A stretch of DNA of 64,000 nt, taken from NCBI GenBank assembly GCA_023375785.1, contig SZWC01006731.1:1-64000 (forward strand), read 5' to 3'. Both the position numbers and the translations under genes were made by a program. The stretch comes from Penium margaritaceum. Lineage: Eukaryota > Streptophyta > Zygnematophyceae > Desmidiales > Peniaceae. The notes below the pieces were generated by a model. It saw only the letters and a program-made list of their open reading frames with translations, ran no database searches and was not told where the DNA came from. Below are positions 11,529 to 21,563 of this stretch, piece after piece. Each line of letters begins with the position of its first letter. Position 1 is the first letter of the stretch.

Positions 11529-12695
11529 ATGGACGCAATCCCACCTGATGGTCCCATTGAGGGACCTTTTGATGGTGACTGGCTCTACGACCAGGTCCTA
11601 CTCATAGCAACACTCCTCTACATCTACGCTGTCCTGCAATTCATGAAACACCCGTACTTGACGTGACCACTCACAGGGACGCCTGTACGCCAATGTTGTC
11701 CGTGTGTACAAAGTCCTAGGCATCAATCCATGGCGTTTTGACACCCTGGTGTGTGTCCTCCAGGTAGGGGGCCTGCTTGGAACAAGGAATGTGGTTGTTG
11801 AAGAATATGTTGCCATGTTCCTTAGCGATATGATCAATGGGAAGGGCCAAAGAAGGAGAGTGGAGACATTTCAACACTCGAAGGAGACAATCAGACGACA
11901 TTCTCGTCGAGTTATGTAGCAACTTTTGCAGCTGGGACCCACAATTGTCACCCTTCCCAATGCTGTGCATGTTCCTGTTAAGATTGAAGCATCTGCATGT
12001 TTCATGCCTTGGTTCAAAAACTGCCTCGGGACGGTCGATGGGACCCACATCCCTGCATGGGTTCCAAAGGATGAGGAGGACCCATCTTGGACCGGAAAGG
12101 GATAGAAGTCACAGAACGTCTTCATTGTTGTCAGTTTTGACGAGACTGTCATCTGGGTGGATGCTGGATGGGAGGGCAGTGCACATGACTTCATCGTTAA
12201 TTGGGATGCATGCCACGATGGATTTGCCGTTCCCGAGAGGCGATACTTTCTGCCAGATGCGGGGTTTTCCTCTATCTGGAAGCCTCATGACTCCATACAG
12301 GGATGTTCATTACCACCTCCGTTAAGGCGTCGGCGATGGTGAAGGTGTGGAGCCAAAATCTCTATAAGAACTTTACAAACTTCGTCACTCCTCCCTCAGG
12401 ATGACTGTGGAGCACGTCATTGGTCAGATCAAACAGAAGCTCAAGATACTAGCTGACGTGGAAGGCTTAAGCCTTGATTTCCGACATTGTCACAGCTTGC
12501 TGCATCCTCCACAAAATCTTCATCAAGTGCAGCAGTGAACACGGGCAGTACAAAGGAGACTACCGTCTAAACATTGAGGAGGCTCGTGCTTGGCAGCTCG
12601 GTCTCGATGACATGCATGATGATGCGCCAGCAGCCCCTCAAGCAAGGATGACTAGGGAGAGGAATGCTTGTGAATTTTACTTGTGTATGCCATAG
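11529..12695 (+). pseudogene. PIF/Harbinger transposase (DDE_Tnp_4) pseudogene
   Basis: Plus-strand fragments give the hallmark order of a Harbinger nuclease. FKNCLGTVDGTHIPAWVP (about 12013-12066) contains the first catalytic Asp. KSQNVFIVVSFDETV and AGWEGSAHDF (about 12108-12195) contain the second. FLPDAGF precedes the RHSSLRMTVEHVIGQIKQKLKIL segment near 12385-12450, which carries the Glu. The tail DIVTACCILHKIF ends at 12695. The frame is interrupted by an in-frame stop after SWTGKG (12103) and by frameshifts around 12330-12470. It is broken, but it shows that the superfamily able to move GGG-ended MITEs has been in this genome. The start at 11529 (ATGGACGC) is a guess. Confidence 0.85.
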
Positions 12696-13258
12696 AGCGT
12701 GTGATTGGTGTGCATAGGAATGCATAGTGTTTTGTTCAACTTGCTTATGCTTAAGGTATTCCTCATTCATCATGTGAAAGTAAGATTCCAACATTTTGGA
12801 AATCCTACTTTGTTCATTTATTATGAGCAAGCTTGCATACACAGGGGATACATGCAAGTACGTCCACATATTAAAAATAATAAATGTTGTAGAACCAAGT
12901 AGTGATATCATCAAGTACCTAGGAAGGTGGTAAGAGGATAGAATCTCCACTGTGTTTCCTACCCACATTGTAACCTCTATTGTATGCACTTCTTACAACA
13001 TGATTTCTTGTGCAGCCTTGCAAGCTCTACAGACGACAATGTATCTCAACGACATGAACAAAAATCACACCAGGAAGCCTAGAACGAATGACATTAAATA
13101 AGCCTCGTGGTGGATGGTCAAAGCTATGTTGCCACTCTCATATAGCTGTCCACACATGGAAACCACCGCACGTCAGTTAGTCCACCAAACACACAACACG
13201 CAACAAGTGTGACAATTGCAAATAGAGAGGGATGGCGGCATGGCATTCACATACCGGA
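12696..13258. other. Unannotated spacer downstream of Harbinger relic
   Basis: AT-richer DNA. No domain seen in any frame. A minus-strand frame at 12567-12989 overlaps the Harbinger 3' end and looks like a shadow. Confidence 0.4.
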
Positions 13259-13510
13259 TCAGCCACACCACTTCTCTTGGACACTCCTCTTTGACTTCAC
13301 AAAGTACACGGTACTTCTTATCTTCTGTGTGAGCTTGTTAATGATCTCCGCCTTCTTAGCGTCATCAATCTCGCGAACGTCATTGACAATGTGACAAGCC
13401 CTGTCTAACCATGCATTGCAATCTGCACCATGGAATTTCTTGAGACACTTGGCAAGAGTCAAGGCCGCTTGAAAAACACTACGGCCAACACTAAGACCAC
13501 TCCTTCCCAG
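13259..13510 (-). CDS. Small unidentified ORF
   Basis: A minus-strand frame open from about 13510 to 13259, with an internal ATG at 13462 giving 67 residues. It is rich in Lys, Asp and Cys, with a helical segment DDAKKAEIINKLTQKI. The region upstream, the Gly/Ala/Val VNTR, can be read into it only through a stop at about 13523 and a frameshift. I do not recognise the family. It could be the C-terminus of a decayed repeat-rich protein, or chance. Confidence 0.25.
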   Translation of the reverse strand: MGRSGLSVGRSVFQAALTLAKCLKKFHGADCNAWLDRACHIVNDVREIDDAKKAEIINKLTQKIRSTVYFVKSKRSVQEKWCG

Positions 13511-13534
13511 ACCAAGCTCCAGTCATATTCCTTC

Positions 13535-14065
13535 TTGTAGAAATTGTTCAACTTCAGGCACAGTACCGGGCACTCCAACTCTGGCTACACCACCAACCCC
13601 CCCACCTACTCCTGATCCAACACCTCCACCAACACCATTAGCACGTATACCAACACCACCAAAAGGTGCACCAACACTTGTTCCTACACCAGTAGCCATA
13701 ACACCCACAGCCGCACCTGCAGCAACACCAGCACCCACAGTTGCATCCGCACCAGAACCTGCACCCGCACCCACACACTAGCACTCGCAGCTGCACCCGC
13801 AGCCGCACTCGCAGACGCACCTGCAGCAACACTTGCAGCCGCACCTGCACCAGCACCAGCACTCGCACCGACACCAGCACCTGCATCCGTAACTGTACTC
13901 ACAGCCACATCCACATCCACAGCCACACCCACATCTGCACCAGCAGCCGCAGTTGCACCACCACCCGTACCCACGTGCAGAGCAACACAACACCCGCACA
14001 CGCACCACCTGGTGCACCCGCAGCCATACTCCCAACAACCCTCACACAATCACCATCGTCTGCAG
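13535..14065. repeat. CACC/GCA hexamer-type VNTR
   Basis: About 530 bp of degenerate tandem units such as GCACCT, GCACCC, GCAGCC, ACACCA and ACACCC. On the minus strand it reads as Gly/Ala/Val-rich runs, and on the plus strand as Pro/Ala/Thr-, Ser/Thr/Arg- or His-rich runs depending on frame. No single frame is open throughout; the minus-strand Gly/Ala frame shifts near 13775. Probably a simple-sequence expansion. Confidence 0.85.
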
Positions 14066-14163
14066 CAAAGGTGTCCCCTAGGGCGTGGGTCACGGTTCGA
14101 ACCGCGGTTCCGGTTCCAACATTGGAACCGATCCGTGGATCTGCGGTTCAAGGAGGGAGGAAA

Positions 14164-14188
14164 GGGGGGGGGGGGGGGGGGGGGGGGG
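14164..14188. repeat. Poly-G tract
   Basis: 25 consecutive G residues inside hAT unit A. It is absent from the aligned position in unit B (about 50090), so it expanded after the copies separated. Confidence 0.95.
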
Positions 14189-15027
14189 AGGAGTCCACCT
14201 CGGAGATACACGGAACCCTTGTGAGCCGAGATTTGGCCTGTCGGAAAGTCGGATACCATCTGGTTCTGAGCATCTCGTTGCCGGATGGTATCGTGGATCT
14301 GAACCGAGTCCATGAAATATGGTCTGTATCCATGTATCTGCGGATTCAGTTCATGCCCATCACGGAGGAAAGTAAAATTGGTGAACAAGTTCATGCCTCA
14401 CACTTCAATATTTCCTTAAGGGGTGGTTTGGTCCCTTCCACTCACTTATTCATACACTTGACTTTAAAAGTCGGAATGTAAATTGCATGACAGCATGCGT
14501 GAGAATATGATGTGGCATAGCCGCTTCACACGCTGTCATCGACGCAGATTTTGTGTGCATTGGCTCCCTAAATCTGACCTGCCTTGTCAGCGGTCCCCTT
14601 GTTTGTCCAACAACGGAACGAGGATGCTAATGCATTTACTTTTTGTTGTGTGAAAGTTAACAAATAGTGATTTGTCGAAAGGTTTAGCGGTGTTTCTAAT
14701 GGCATACAGGATAGCGATGAATGCCTACCGTTCAATCCTGTAGAATCTTCACGATGCATGAATATTGCAAAGAATGCACATGCCACGTCAACCTCGATCC
14801 AGAATGACCGACGCGAGGAGTCCTCATGGCGGAGGCGTATGGTGGGCGTGTCCCAGGCGTGCCACGTTTAAGCTTTTCAGCTCCGACGGTTGAACTTAAG
14901 TTTCCTGAACTCTGCATAAATGCACTTTACCTGATGATGTATTTTATGTTTGCAAGTAGTTTGAGACGTGTACGCATTGTAGTCAAAGAAATGGTACATA
15001 ACTGTAAAGTGTTTTCTCTCCGGCATA

Positions 15028-15048
15028 CCCCAGTGATTCTTAAATTCG
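15028..15048 (+). repeat. Pogo element terminal inverted repeat, left
   Basis: 21 bases identical to the reverse complement of 17834-17854. It starts CCCCAGTG directly after the TA target site. Confidence 0.95.
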
Positions 15049-15344
15049 AATTTATGTTTGGGGACGTAGTTGAAATAATCCCGTTTTTTCGTTCAACGAA
15101 TTCAAAGGAACACTTAAAAAATTTCATCCGTGTTTGTACGAATTTAAGGTGCTAGGGTAGAAATTATATTTCCTTTGGACCATGGTGAGTGTTGTACTTG
15201 AGCCATATTAGGTACGTTCTTGCTATAGTGTCATTTCAGTCTGTTTGGGGAGTTGTGCGAAATTTGTGCGAAAGAGAGAAAGACACATGAGAATGGCGTG
15301 TGCAACTTGTACTTCAGAAAAATAGACAGGGCACTACGTACGAG

Positions 15345-17447
15345 TTACACCACAACCTCGTCCTCCTCCTCGATCCCCTCGTCTTCGTACATCACGTGGC
15401 CATACATGCCATTCGCATGCTTCTGAAAGTCAGCTTGGAACACTCTAGCAAATCCTGCACGTCCCCAGGCATTTCGCACCATGGCAGGATTCCCATCAAT
15501 TTTCTGCCACGCTAGCATAAACCACTTGCAACATGCTTCCTTCACAGTTGTCATGCCCAGTGACAGCATCTCTCCTGCGCGTGTCTTGTCTGCTGCCCAC
15601 ATGCCGAAATGCTCTTCGACAGTGTTCTTGAGGGGTGAAATCAACCCGACATCTGCTGGCTGTGCCTTCGATGTACATCCTGCCGGGATGTACACCGGAT
15701 GCATATGCGGAAAATTGCTGCGGAGCCAGTCACGGAAGGTTGCGCTGCAGTGCGGGCGCCATGCGTCGAGCACCAGCAGCATGTGCGCTTTGCCAGGGCT
15801 CAGTCCGTATGCATGACACTTTTTCTCGTAGTAGGGCTGCACAATCCCCCGCACCCACTGCATGGTTGTTTCACCATTCGCCCAATGGTTGGACGTGTGT
15901 GCTAGCTGCCAACCGGCGTCAACGACCTCGCGTGCGTGCGGGCCTTTCGGAAGGCAGCGTTTGGACCTCCCTGCAAAAATCAGCTGCAATGGTAAAAAGT
16001 CACCGGCGAACGACGAGGTGACGAGTACGGTGATGGCGCGTTTGTCGTCGAGGCCGATTATGGAAACATCGGACGATCCTCTGGGCGCGTACGTGCGATC
16101 AGCGGCCGGCACGAGCTGTATCGCCGTGTGATCGGCGTTGATGACGAAACAGGGGGAGATCTTGTGGTACGAGACAAGTGCAGCTGCACGCATGAGGAAG
16201 TGGTCTACTTTCTGCTCCCACTCTGCAGGCAATTTCTGCGCGGCTGTTGTACCTGCACGCCATGCCCACCCCATAGTCTTGGTCACAAATTTGCGAACCC
16301 ACGACCGTCCAAATACACGATCCCCCATGCTTGCGAGGTTGTCGGGAGCATGCTTGCCGATGATGTAGCGGATCTCGCGGCGGATGGACTTCGAGTTGAG
16401 AGGGTTGCCTGCTTCACGAGCTTTGTGGAGGGTCGCCTTGATTTCCTCGACGATTTCGGGATGTGCCGCCAGCCACGCCCTTTTCTCGCGGTTGCCATGA
16501 ACGCGCTTCTTGTTGTTCACTGGTGGTGATGGCTCGGTACGCATAGCCAGAGAAGCTGCATGGACGTACTGGTCCTTCAGAACTTTCGTGCCCGGGACGA
16601 ACCAGGACGCCACAGTGCTCACTGCCAGCTTGTCGAAGACACACATGCCGTCAGGTGTGCGGAAGGCACGTTGTAGATGCTTCACTGCTGTGTATACTGT
16701 TGCATGGCCCTTGACTGCTCGGTAGATGGCAGGGAAATTGCCACTACCGAACCAGTCAGCATACTGCCCTCTGCGACGGCGACGTCCGCTACCGCTGGTG
16801 TCCTCCGAGGTCGTTGTCTGCCCGACTGGGACGATCGCCTGGCACTCCGAGTCCGTTGAGTCGTCCGTTGCCTGGCTGCTGGACGAGCTGCTGCCGCCTG
16901 CACTGCATGATGTCCGTCCCGCGTCATCGTCGTCGTCCCAGCTGTCGCTGTCGCTGACGTGAGGAAGTGGCACTGTTGGCTCCTCAATGCGCAGTGCCCC
17001 AGGTTGCATGCGCTTCACAGATGGAGGAGGCATCTTGTGCTTCTTCCGAGGCTCCTCCGTCACCTTCGCCTTGCCCTTGTCCTTTGCAGAAGGGCATGAT
17101 GCGGCGGAAGCCGCGGGGACGGGGCTTCGGTCTGCATCTGTGCCCCTGTTCACTTGATCCGGAGGGGAACGGGCACCATAGTCAGTCGACGAGGACGCCG
17201 GGAGAAGAGTGAGAGGGTTGTCGTGACTGGGGTTGGCAGGGCTTGACCGTGCAGGTGGCGTTGCATGCGACGAAGTTGCAGGTGGCGTCGGATCGAGTGA
17301 ATCATCGAAAGTCAACTGCATGGGCTTCCTCGGACGGCCGACTGGGCGTTTCACCGGCTGCGGACGCGGAGGCAAGGCACGTCCAAGCTGAGCCTCCAGA
17401 CGTCGCACGCGTTGTTCGGGGGTAACCTTCTGCAGAAAAAGCTCCAT
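15345..17447 (-). CDS. Pogo-like DDE transposase, intact
   Basis: 700 codons on the minus strand. The frame is open upstream to 17849, but that part runs into the inverted repeat, so the Met at 17447 is the likely start. Residues 33-42 (KRPVGRPRKP) form an AT-hook. 60-225 are Ser/Pro/Asp-rich and disordered, with a basic patch at 133-139 and RRRRR at 222-226. 313-415 look like the CENP-B/HTH-type DNA-binding region. The DDE_1 nuclease follows, with candidate catalytic residues Asp439 (INADHT), Asp561 (LVLDAWRPH) and Asp599 (SKAQPADVGLI), about 37 residues between the last two. An acidic tail ends the protein. The enzyme would cut and join element ends at TA sites in the nucleus. All three acidic residues are present, so it could be functional. 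Confidence 0.9.
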   Translation of the reverse strand: MELFLQKVTPEQRVRRLEAQLGRALPPRPQPVKRPVGRPRKPMQLTFDDSLDPTPPATSSHATPPARSSPANPSHDNPLTLLPASSSTDYGARSPPDQVNRGTDADRSPVPAASAASCPSAKDKGKAKVTEEPRKKHKMPPPSVKRMQPGALRIEEPTVPLPHVSDSDSWDDDDDAGRTSCSAGGSSSSSSQATDDSTDSECQAIVPVGQTTTSEDTSGSGRRRRRGQYADWFGSGNFPAIYRAVKGHATVYTAVKHLQRAFRTPDGMCVFDKLAVSTVASWFVPGTKVLKDQYVHAASLAMRTEPSPPVNNKKRVHGNREKRAWLAAHPEIVEEIKATLHKAREAGNPLNSKSIRREIRYIIGKHAPDNLASMGDRVFGRSWVRKFVTKTMGWAWRAGTTAAQKLPAEWEQKVDHFLMRAAALVSYHKISPCFVINADHTAIQLVPAADRTYAPRGSSDVSIIGLDDKRAITVLVTSSFAGDFLPLQLIFAGRSKRCLPKGPHAREVVDAGWQLAHTSNHWANGETTMQWVRGIVQPYYEKKCHAYGLSPGKAHMLLVLDAWRPHCSATFRDWLRSNFPHMHPVYIPAGCTSKAQPADVGLISPLKNTVEEHFGMWAADKTRAGEMLSLGMTTVKEACCKWFMLAWQKIDGNPAMVRNAWGRAGFARVFQADFQKHANGMYGHVMYEDEGIEEEDEVVV

Positions 17448-17833
17448 GCTGGCGACGCTGTTGATAGGGTAGGAAATGAAAGTGGAAGGCTGGCGATTGG
17501 ACAGAGTTTGGCACGTACTACGAGCCCCAATAAGGGGGTCTGTGCCCATCAATGGGCAACGGACACCTGGTAGTCGTTGGTGGCGCGCAATCGTTTCGAC
17601 GGCGCGCAAAACCGGCGGTGTCAGTGCAACGAGTACCGATAAGCGACGCTGCACTGACACCGCGCACGACCGATGTGTGAAATTAAGGAACACAAAAATA
17701 TTGAACAAGACCATTGTACGAATTGAAGGATCAGGGTACACCCGAATTCGTTCAATTAGGATCACATAAATACTTACAAAGGCCAAAAAGTGTGCGAATT
17801 TATGGATCACATAATTCATAAAAATCCAATGTA

Positions 17834-17854
17834 CGAATTTAAGAATCACTGGGG
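17834..17854 (-). repeat. Pogo element terminal inverted repeat, right
   Basis: Reverse complement of the left repeat, ending CACTGGGG directly before the TA target copy. Several diverged copies of the same motif lie in the 170 bp inside it and may be transposase binding sites. Confidence 0.95.
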
Positions 17855-17856
17855 TA

Positions 17857-18147
17857 TGTCATCAAGAGAATCATGTCTTCTACGAACATCAAGTTAACGG
17901 TGATGGACTCACGGAATCTACTCTCAAACTGTCCATGATCCATCCCTTCATCAGGGATGGTCACACCGATGGCAAAGTACAATCTTTCTGCGTGGACTAT
18001 GCTCCAAAGTGAGGGTTTTGGCCTAAGCCAAAACCCTAGCCTTGGCAGGGCCAAGGAGGCAAGACCACTTGTTGGTGCCAGTTTAGTTGTGTTACGCTTG
18101 GATGCTCAGACGTTTGAGCATCCGAGCGGCTACGTCCGCCAGTAGCC
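17857..18147 (+). promoter_or_regulatory. 5' leader of hAT unit A transposase
   Basis: Non-coding sequence between the pogo insertion and the transposase start, conserved in unit B (48948-49240). It includes a hyphenated palindrome around AGGGTTTTGGCCTAAGCCAAAACCCT (18011-18036) that is also present, slightly changed, in B at about 49059-49084. I assume it is promoter/leader DNA, now separated from the upstream part by the pogo element. Confidence 0.45.
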
Positions 18148-20571
18148 ATGGAGGACGATAGTCCTGTGATTGACACCGCCGTCGGCGCGATGCCGCTTGG
18201 TGAGGAGGACGAGCACAGTGAAGAAGAGGTAATAGGAGGCAAGCGGTCTGCCAACCCCGATAGCCTCATCTGGACAGTATTCACCAAGAACGATGCCCCC
18301 GGTGGAGCTGGTGACCCTCATGTGTGCTGCACGTTATGCTCTGCCAACTACTCCTGCGGAAAGTTTGGCGGGAGCACCGAGAACATGTGGAAACACATGC
18401 ACATTCAACACAACTCTCAGTGGAAGAAGCTGAAGGAGGATGCAGCGACTCTGGCGCTCAGGGAGACTACCGTCGCAGCTGTCACTGTCGCCGTGGACGT
18501 GACCGGTGTCAACCCCGAAAACACCCCAGTCGCGTGTTGCGTTGCCGCTGTGGGCCAGGTTTTCAAAAAGTGGTACTTCATGTCATGCGTTTGGAAGCAC
18601 GTGATCAGCAAGAATGCAAGCTTCCTCTCCATGGATTCGCACTGGCTTCAGCAGGCCTTCCTCCATGCCAACCCTGCCGCCGTCCTGCCCAGGCGCATGA
18701 CAATCTCACGGCAAATTATCATCGTTGCGGTCACGTTCTGCACAAGGATCAGGGGCATGCTCAGTGAGTCAAAGTCCGCTGTGAGCTTTACAACAGATGG
18801 GTGGAAAGGAGAGAACATAATGAAGAATCTGGGTGTGACCACCCAGTGGATGAGTGACTGGAAATTCAAGAGCATGTCCATCTCTTTTCCCCACATCCCC
18901 GACAGCCCAACAGCAGCAAGGCTTTTTGAGGCTTTCTTGGAGGCTCTGAAGTCATGGGGACTTTGGAACAGGGTGTATTGCATGACTGTCGACAACGAGA
19001 GCTTAAACGACAGAATGATTGACAACTACATCATTCTTGCTGCTGATTGTTCTCTGGAAAAGGCTGGGCACATCAGGTGCCTTGGTCACGTCATGAATCT
19101 TGTTATAAATGACCTGCTATCGCTGCCCCAAGTGCCTGAGATCATATCAAAGGCACGAAACATTGCTGGGTTTGCCACCAGAAGTACGCTGCGTGAGCAT
19201 TCTCTCATCAACCGTGCTAATGCTGCTGGTTTGATGTACCATTCCTTGCATCTGGACACAGAAACCAGGTGGAACGCGACGCTGGACATGATGAAGCGTG
19301 TGCTCCACTTGAAAATTGTACTGTCCCACTGGTTGGACGGGTATGGGTGGGATGGGGAGGGCCTAAAACCAACAAAAGATCAGTGGATGCTTCTTGCTCT
19401 CCTCTGTGTCATCTTGTAGCCCTTCAAGGCCTACACAGATGACGTCAGTGGGAGCAAGTATCCCACCCTCAATCTCGTGATTCCTTTCTACGAGAGCATG
19501 TTCAACAGGCTGCACGGCTGGCAGGTGAAAGCTGTGACTGCAGAGACAAAAAGCAAGCGGAGAGGCACGGAGGGACATCTAGACACAAAGGAGACGCTGC
19601 TCGTGGCAATCAAGCCTGACCTCAAAGCTGCCATCGCCAAACTCGAGAAGTACGCAAAGCGTTTGAGCGAGTGGCACATCCTGGCAACTGTAACAGATCC
19701 CCGCTTTCGCCTCCATTTCTACGAGCACACGCACAAGCTGATGGGTGTTCCCAACGCAGCTGCACTGCACATGAAGGTGCTCGATCTTCTGCGGTCGTAC
19801 TATGCTCGGGTGGAGGAGCTGAGAGCAATAGAGGCAGATTCATCATCAGCAGCAGCTGATACACCTGGAGCAACGAACCATCAGGCCAGCCAGGAGTCTG
19901 CAACAATTGCAGCATCCTCCTTGGCTACTTCAGGCGGCGGGCGGCAGCTACAGCCACGACTAGAGCAGCAGCGCGCCGAGGATGAGGCACTGATTGAAGC
20001 GGCTCTTGCAGACCCTATGCAGGGCATGTTTGAGACGCCGGAGAAAACAACAACAGCTGATGAACCGCTGAGTAGAGTGGAGGATGAGTTGGAACGGTGG
20101 ACAAAGTTGCCAAATAAAGGTTCAAAAACCCATTTTCTGAGGCACTACCCAAAGCTGGAGAAGAAATTTCCATCGTTGTATCTTGCAGCACAAGACGTCT
20201 TTGCTATTCCTCAAACCTCAATTCCTTCCGAGCGCCTGTTTTCCTTGGGAAGGCACGTGATCACCGACTTCCGGTAATCCCTCGCCCATCTTGCTATGGA
20301 GAATCTTCTGATGATGAAGAGCTGGATCAACGAAACGTCTTTGCTGGATTTCCCTGTCAGCAGGCATGATTAGGTGGTTGAGGAGTTCCTACCAGAGGAA
20401 GCAAGAATCAATGCAATCAGGAGACAAGCCAAGGACGAGGGGCTTGTAGGAGAAGCTGCAGAGGAGTTGGAGGGCCTTAGCCTCTACGTAAATTGCACTG
20501 ACGATGATGCCGATGTTCGAGATGGTGTAGGAGATGGAGAGGAGTTCACTGATGATGTCTTAGAGATTTGA
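18148..20571 (+). pseudogene. hAT transposase, copy A (three in-frame stops)
   Basis: One plus-strand frame of about 808 codons. It holds a BED zinc finger (Cys61, Cys64, His83, His88), an RNase H-like core with Asp217 in SFTTDGWK and Asp282 in MTVDNES, an ETRWNATLDM segment, a Ser/Ala-rich linker, and the hAT C-terminal dimerisation motif IPSERLFSLG (about residues 692-701). It ends in an acidic tail. There are no frameshifts, only three stops: TAG at 19417, TAA at 20275, TAG at 20371. Copy B has CAG, CAA and CAG there, so each arose by a single C-to-T change. The pogo insertion also separates the gene from its upstream region. Non-functional as it stands. Confidence 0.92.
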
Positions 20572-20944
20572 ATTCGGTCACTTGTTTTTTCCATACTCTC
20601 TGTCTCTCTCTATCTTTATATCTCTGTGTTCATTTGCCATGGTTTACTTCTTTTCTGATAAGCAATTTAGTCGTACACAAGCTGATCACAGAAATGAGTC
20701 CATTGTTTCAAAGCATAGCACAGCCTCATAAAACACATCAGGGCAGTGTTATTGTAAATGTAGTCCACTTACCCAGAAGGCTATCAGTGGCACAGAAGAC
20801 TGAACGCAAGAGGAGGTCCACATGAGGAGTACGTAATAGGGGCCATTTTTTATTTTTGTTTTTGTTTTTTAATAGAGGCCATGTGACACAAAAAGTTGGA
20901 TGGAGAAGCCACGAGAACATTTTTGGAGAGAGGCTACAACCAAC
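20572..20944. other. Convergent intergenic region, hAT unit A
   Basis: Spacer between the 3' ends of the transposase and the convergent minus-strand ORF. It contains a short CT-rich stretch (20596-20635) which in unit B has expanded to a long AG/CT microsatellite, and a T/TTTTTG run at 20847-20870. Confidence 0.6.
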
Positions 20945-21436
20945 TCATTCAGCAAATTCTGCCTTGGCGTCTGCAACGTCTGGATCCAGCGTGATCCGCG
21001 GGTCGCAAGGATCCACGGTTCCTGACCTGGATCTGTTGTTCCGGTTCCGCTGTTTGGAACCAATCCTCGGTTCCGGTTCTACTCTGGGAATCACGGATCT
21101 GACCCGGTGTGCACAGTTATACCCCACACTACCACCTTCCCAACCACCGACATCCACTGAGGCCAGTCGTGCCACGAGCCCCCGTCGGCCACCCAAACCT
21201 TCCATTACCTGGACATCGGTAGCATCTCCTCCAGCAAGTACCTCACTTAGATAGCAACCCTCGTATGTCTCATGATACCTTCCATGCCATGTTGATCCTG
21301 GCTCCATTTTTTCATCATTGTCTTCATCCTCGTCCGCGAGATTGAGGTCACCAATGGCAACTATGTTTCCCTCCTCCAGAAGAATGACGTCGTCCACCTC
21401 CTCCGGCAGCACATCCTCCTTAGCCACAATTTCCAT
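20945..21436 (-). CDS. Acidic ORF of hAT unit A
   Basis: 163 codons on the minus strand, opposite the transposase. The N-terminal 60 residues are strongly acidic (VLPEEVDDVILLEEGNIVAIGDLNLADEDEDNDEKMEP), the middle is Gly-rich, and residues 120-145 are Arg/Asn-rich because they are encoded by the GGTTCC-motif cluster. Copy B (45408-45893) keeps start, stop and frame. I do not recognise a family. It may be the second exon of the Myb-like gene directly upstream (gap 127 bp), giving an acidic activation-type tail, or a separate small protein. Confidence 0.55.
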   Translation of the reverse strand: MEIVAKEDVLPEEVDDVILLEEGNIVAIGDLNLADEDEDNDEKMEPGSTWHGRYHETYEGCYLSEVLAGGDATDVQVMEGLGGRRGLVARLASVDVGGWEGGSVGYNCAHRVRSVIPRVEPEPRIGSKQRNRNNRSRSGTVDPCDPRITLDPDVADAKAEFAE

Positions 21437-21563
21437 GGCTACTGGAACGCTCTTCTACCTGGAATGCTCTCCCCCCACGCACTCGCCCCGGCGGCAATGG
21501 CAGTGATGCTTCGCCTGTAGTGACCTGTTGCAATCTCCTATGGCTAGCACGCGTAGCAGAGCT

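Larger units (their letters stand above)
15028..17854 (-). mobile_element. Intact pogo-type (Tc1/mariner superfamily) DNA transposon
   Basis: A 2827 bp element with perfect 21 bp terminal inverted repeats beginning CCCCAGTGATTCTTAAATTC, flanked on both sides by TA (15026-15027, 17855-17856), the target duplication of Tc1/mariner/pogo elements. The paralogous hAT unit B lacks it and has a single TA at the equivalent point (around 49,240), an empty-site control that fixes both ends. Subterminal copies of a GTACGAATTTAAGGATCAC-like motif occur inside both ends (for example 15133, 17716, 17794). It carries one long uninterrupted transposase ORF and is the least decayed DNA transposon in the window. 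Confidence 0.95.

Noticed and set aside
14093-14105. GGTTCGAACC at the hAT A left end resembles a tRNA T-arm
   Set aside because: No acceptor, D or anticodon stem around it. It belongs to the GGTTCC motif cluster.
13741-14481. 246-codon plus-strand ORF
   Set aside because: Composed of VNTR translation followed by hAT 5' sequence and a poly-G run. No domain.
15481-17425. Several plus-strand ORFs opposite the pogo transposase
   Set aside because: Antisense shadows of a GC-rich coding region.
17448-17849. N-terminal 134-codon extension of the pogo transposase frame
   Set aside because: It reads through the terminal inverted repeat and subterminal motifs. The Met at 17447 starts a more plausible protein.
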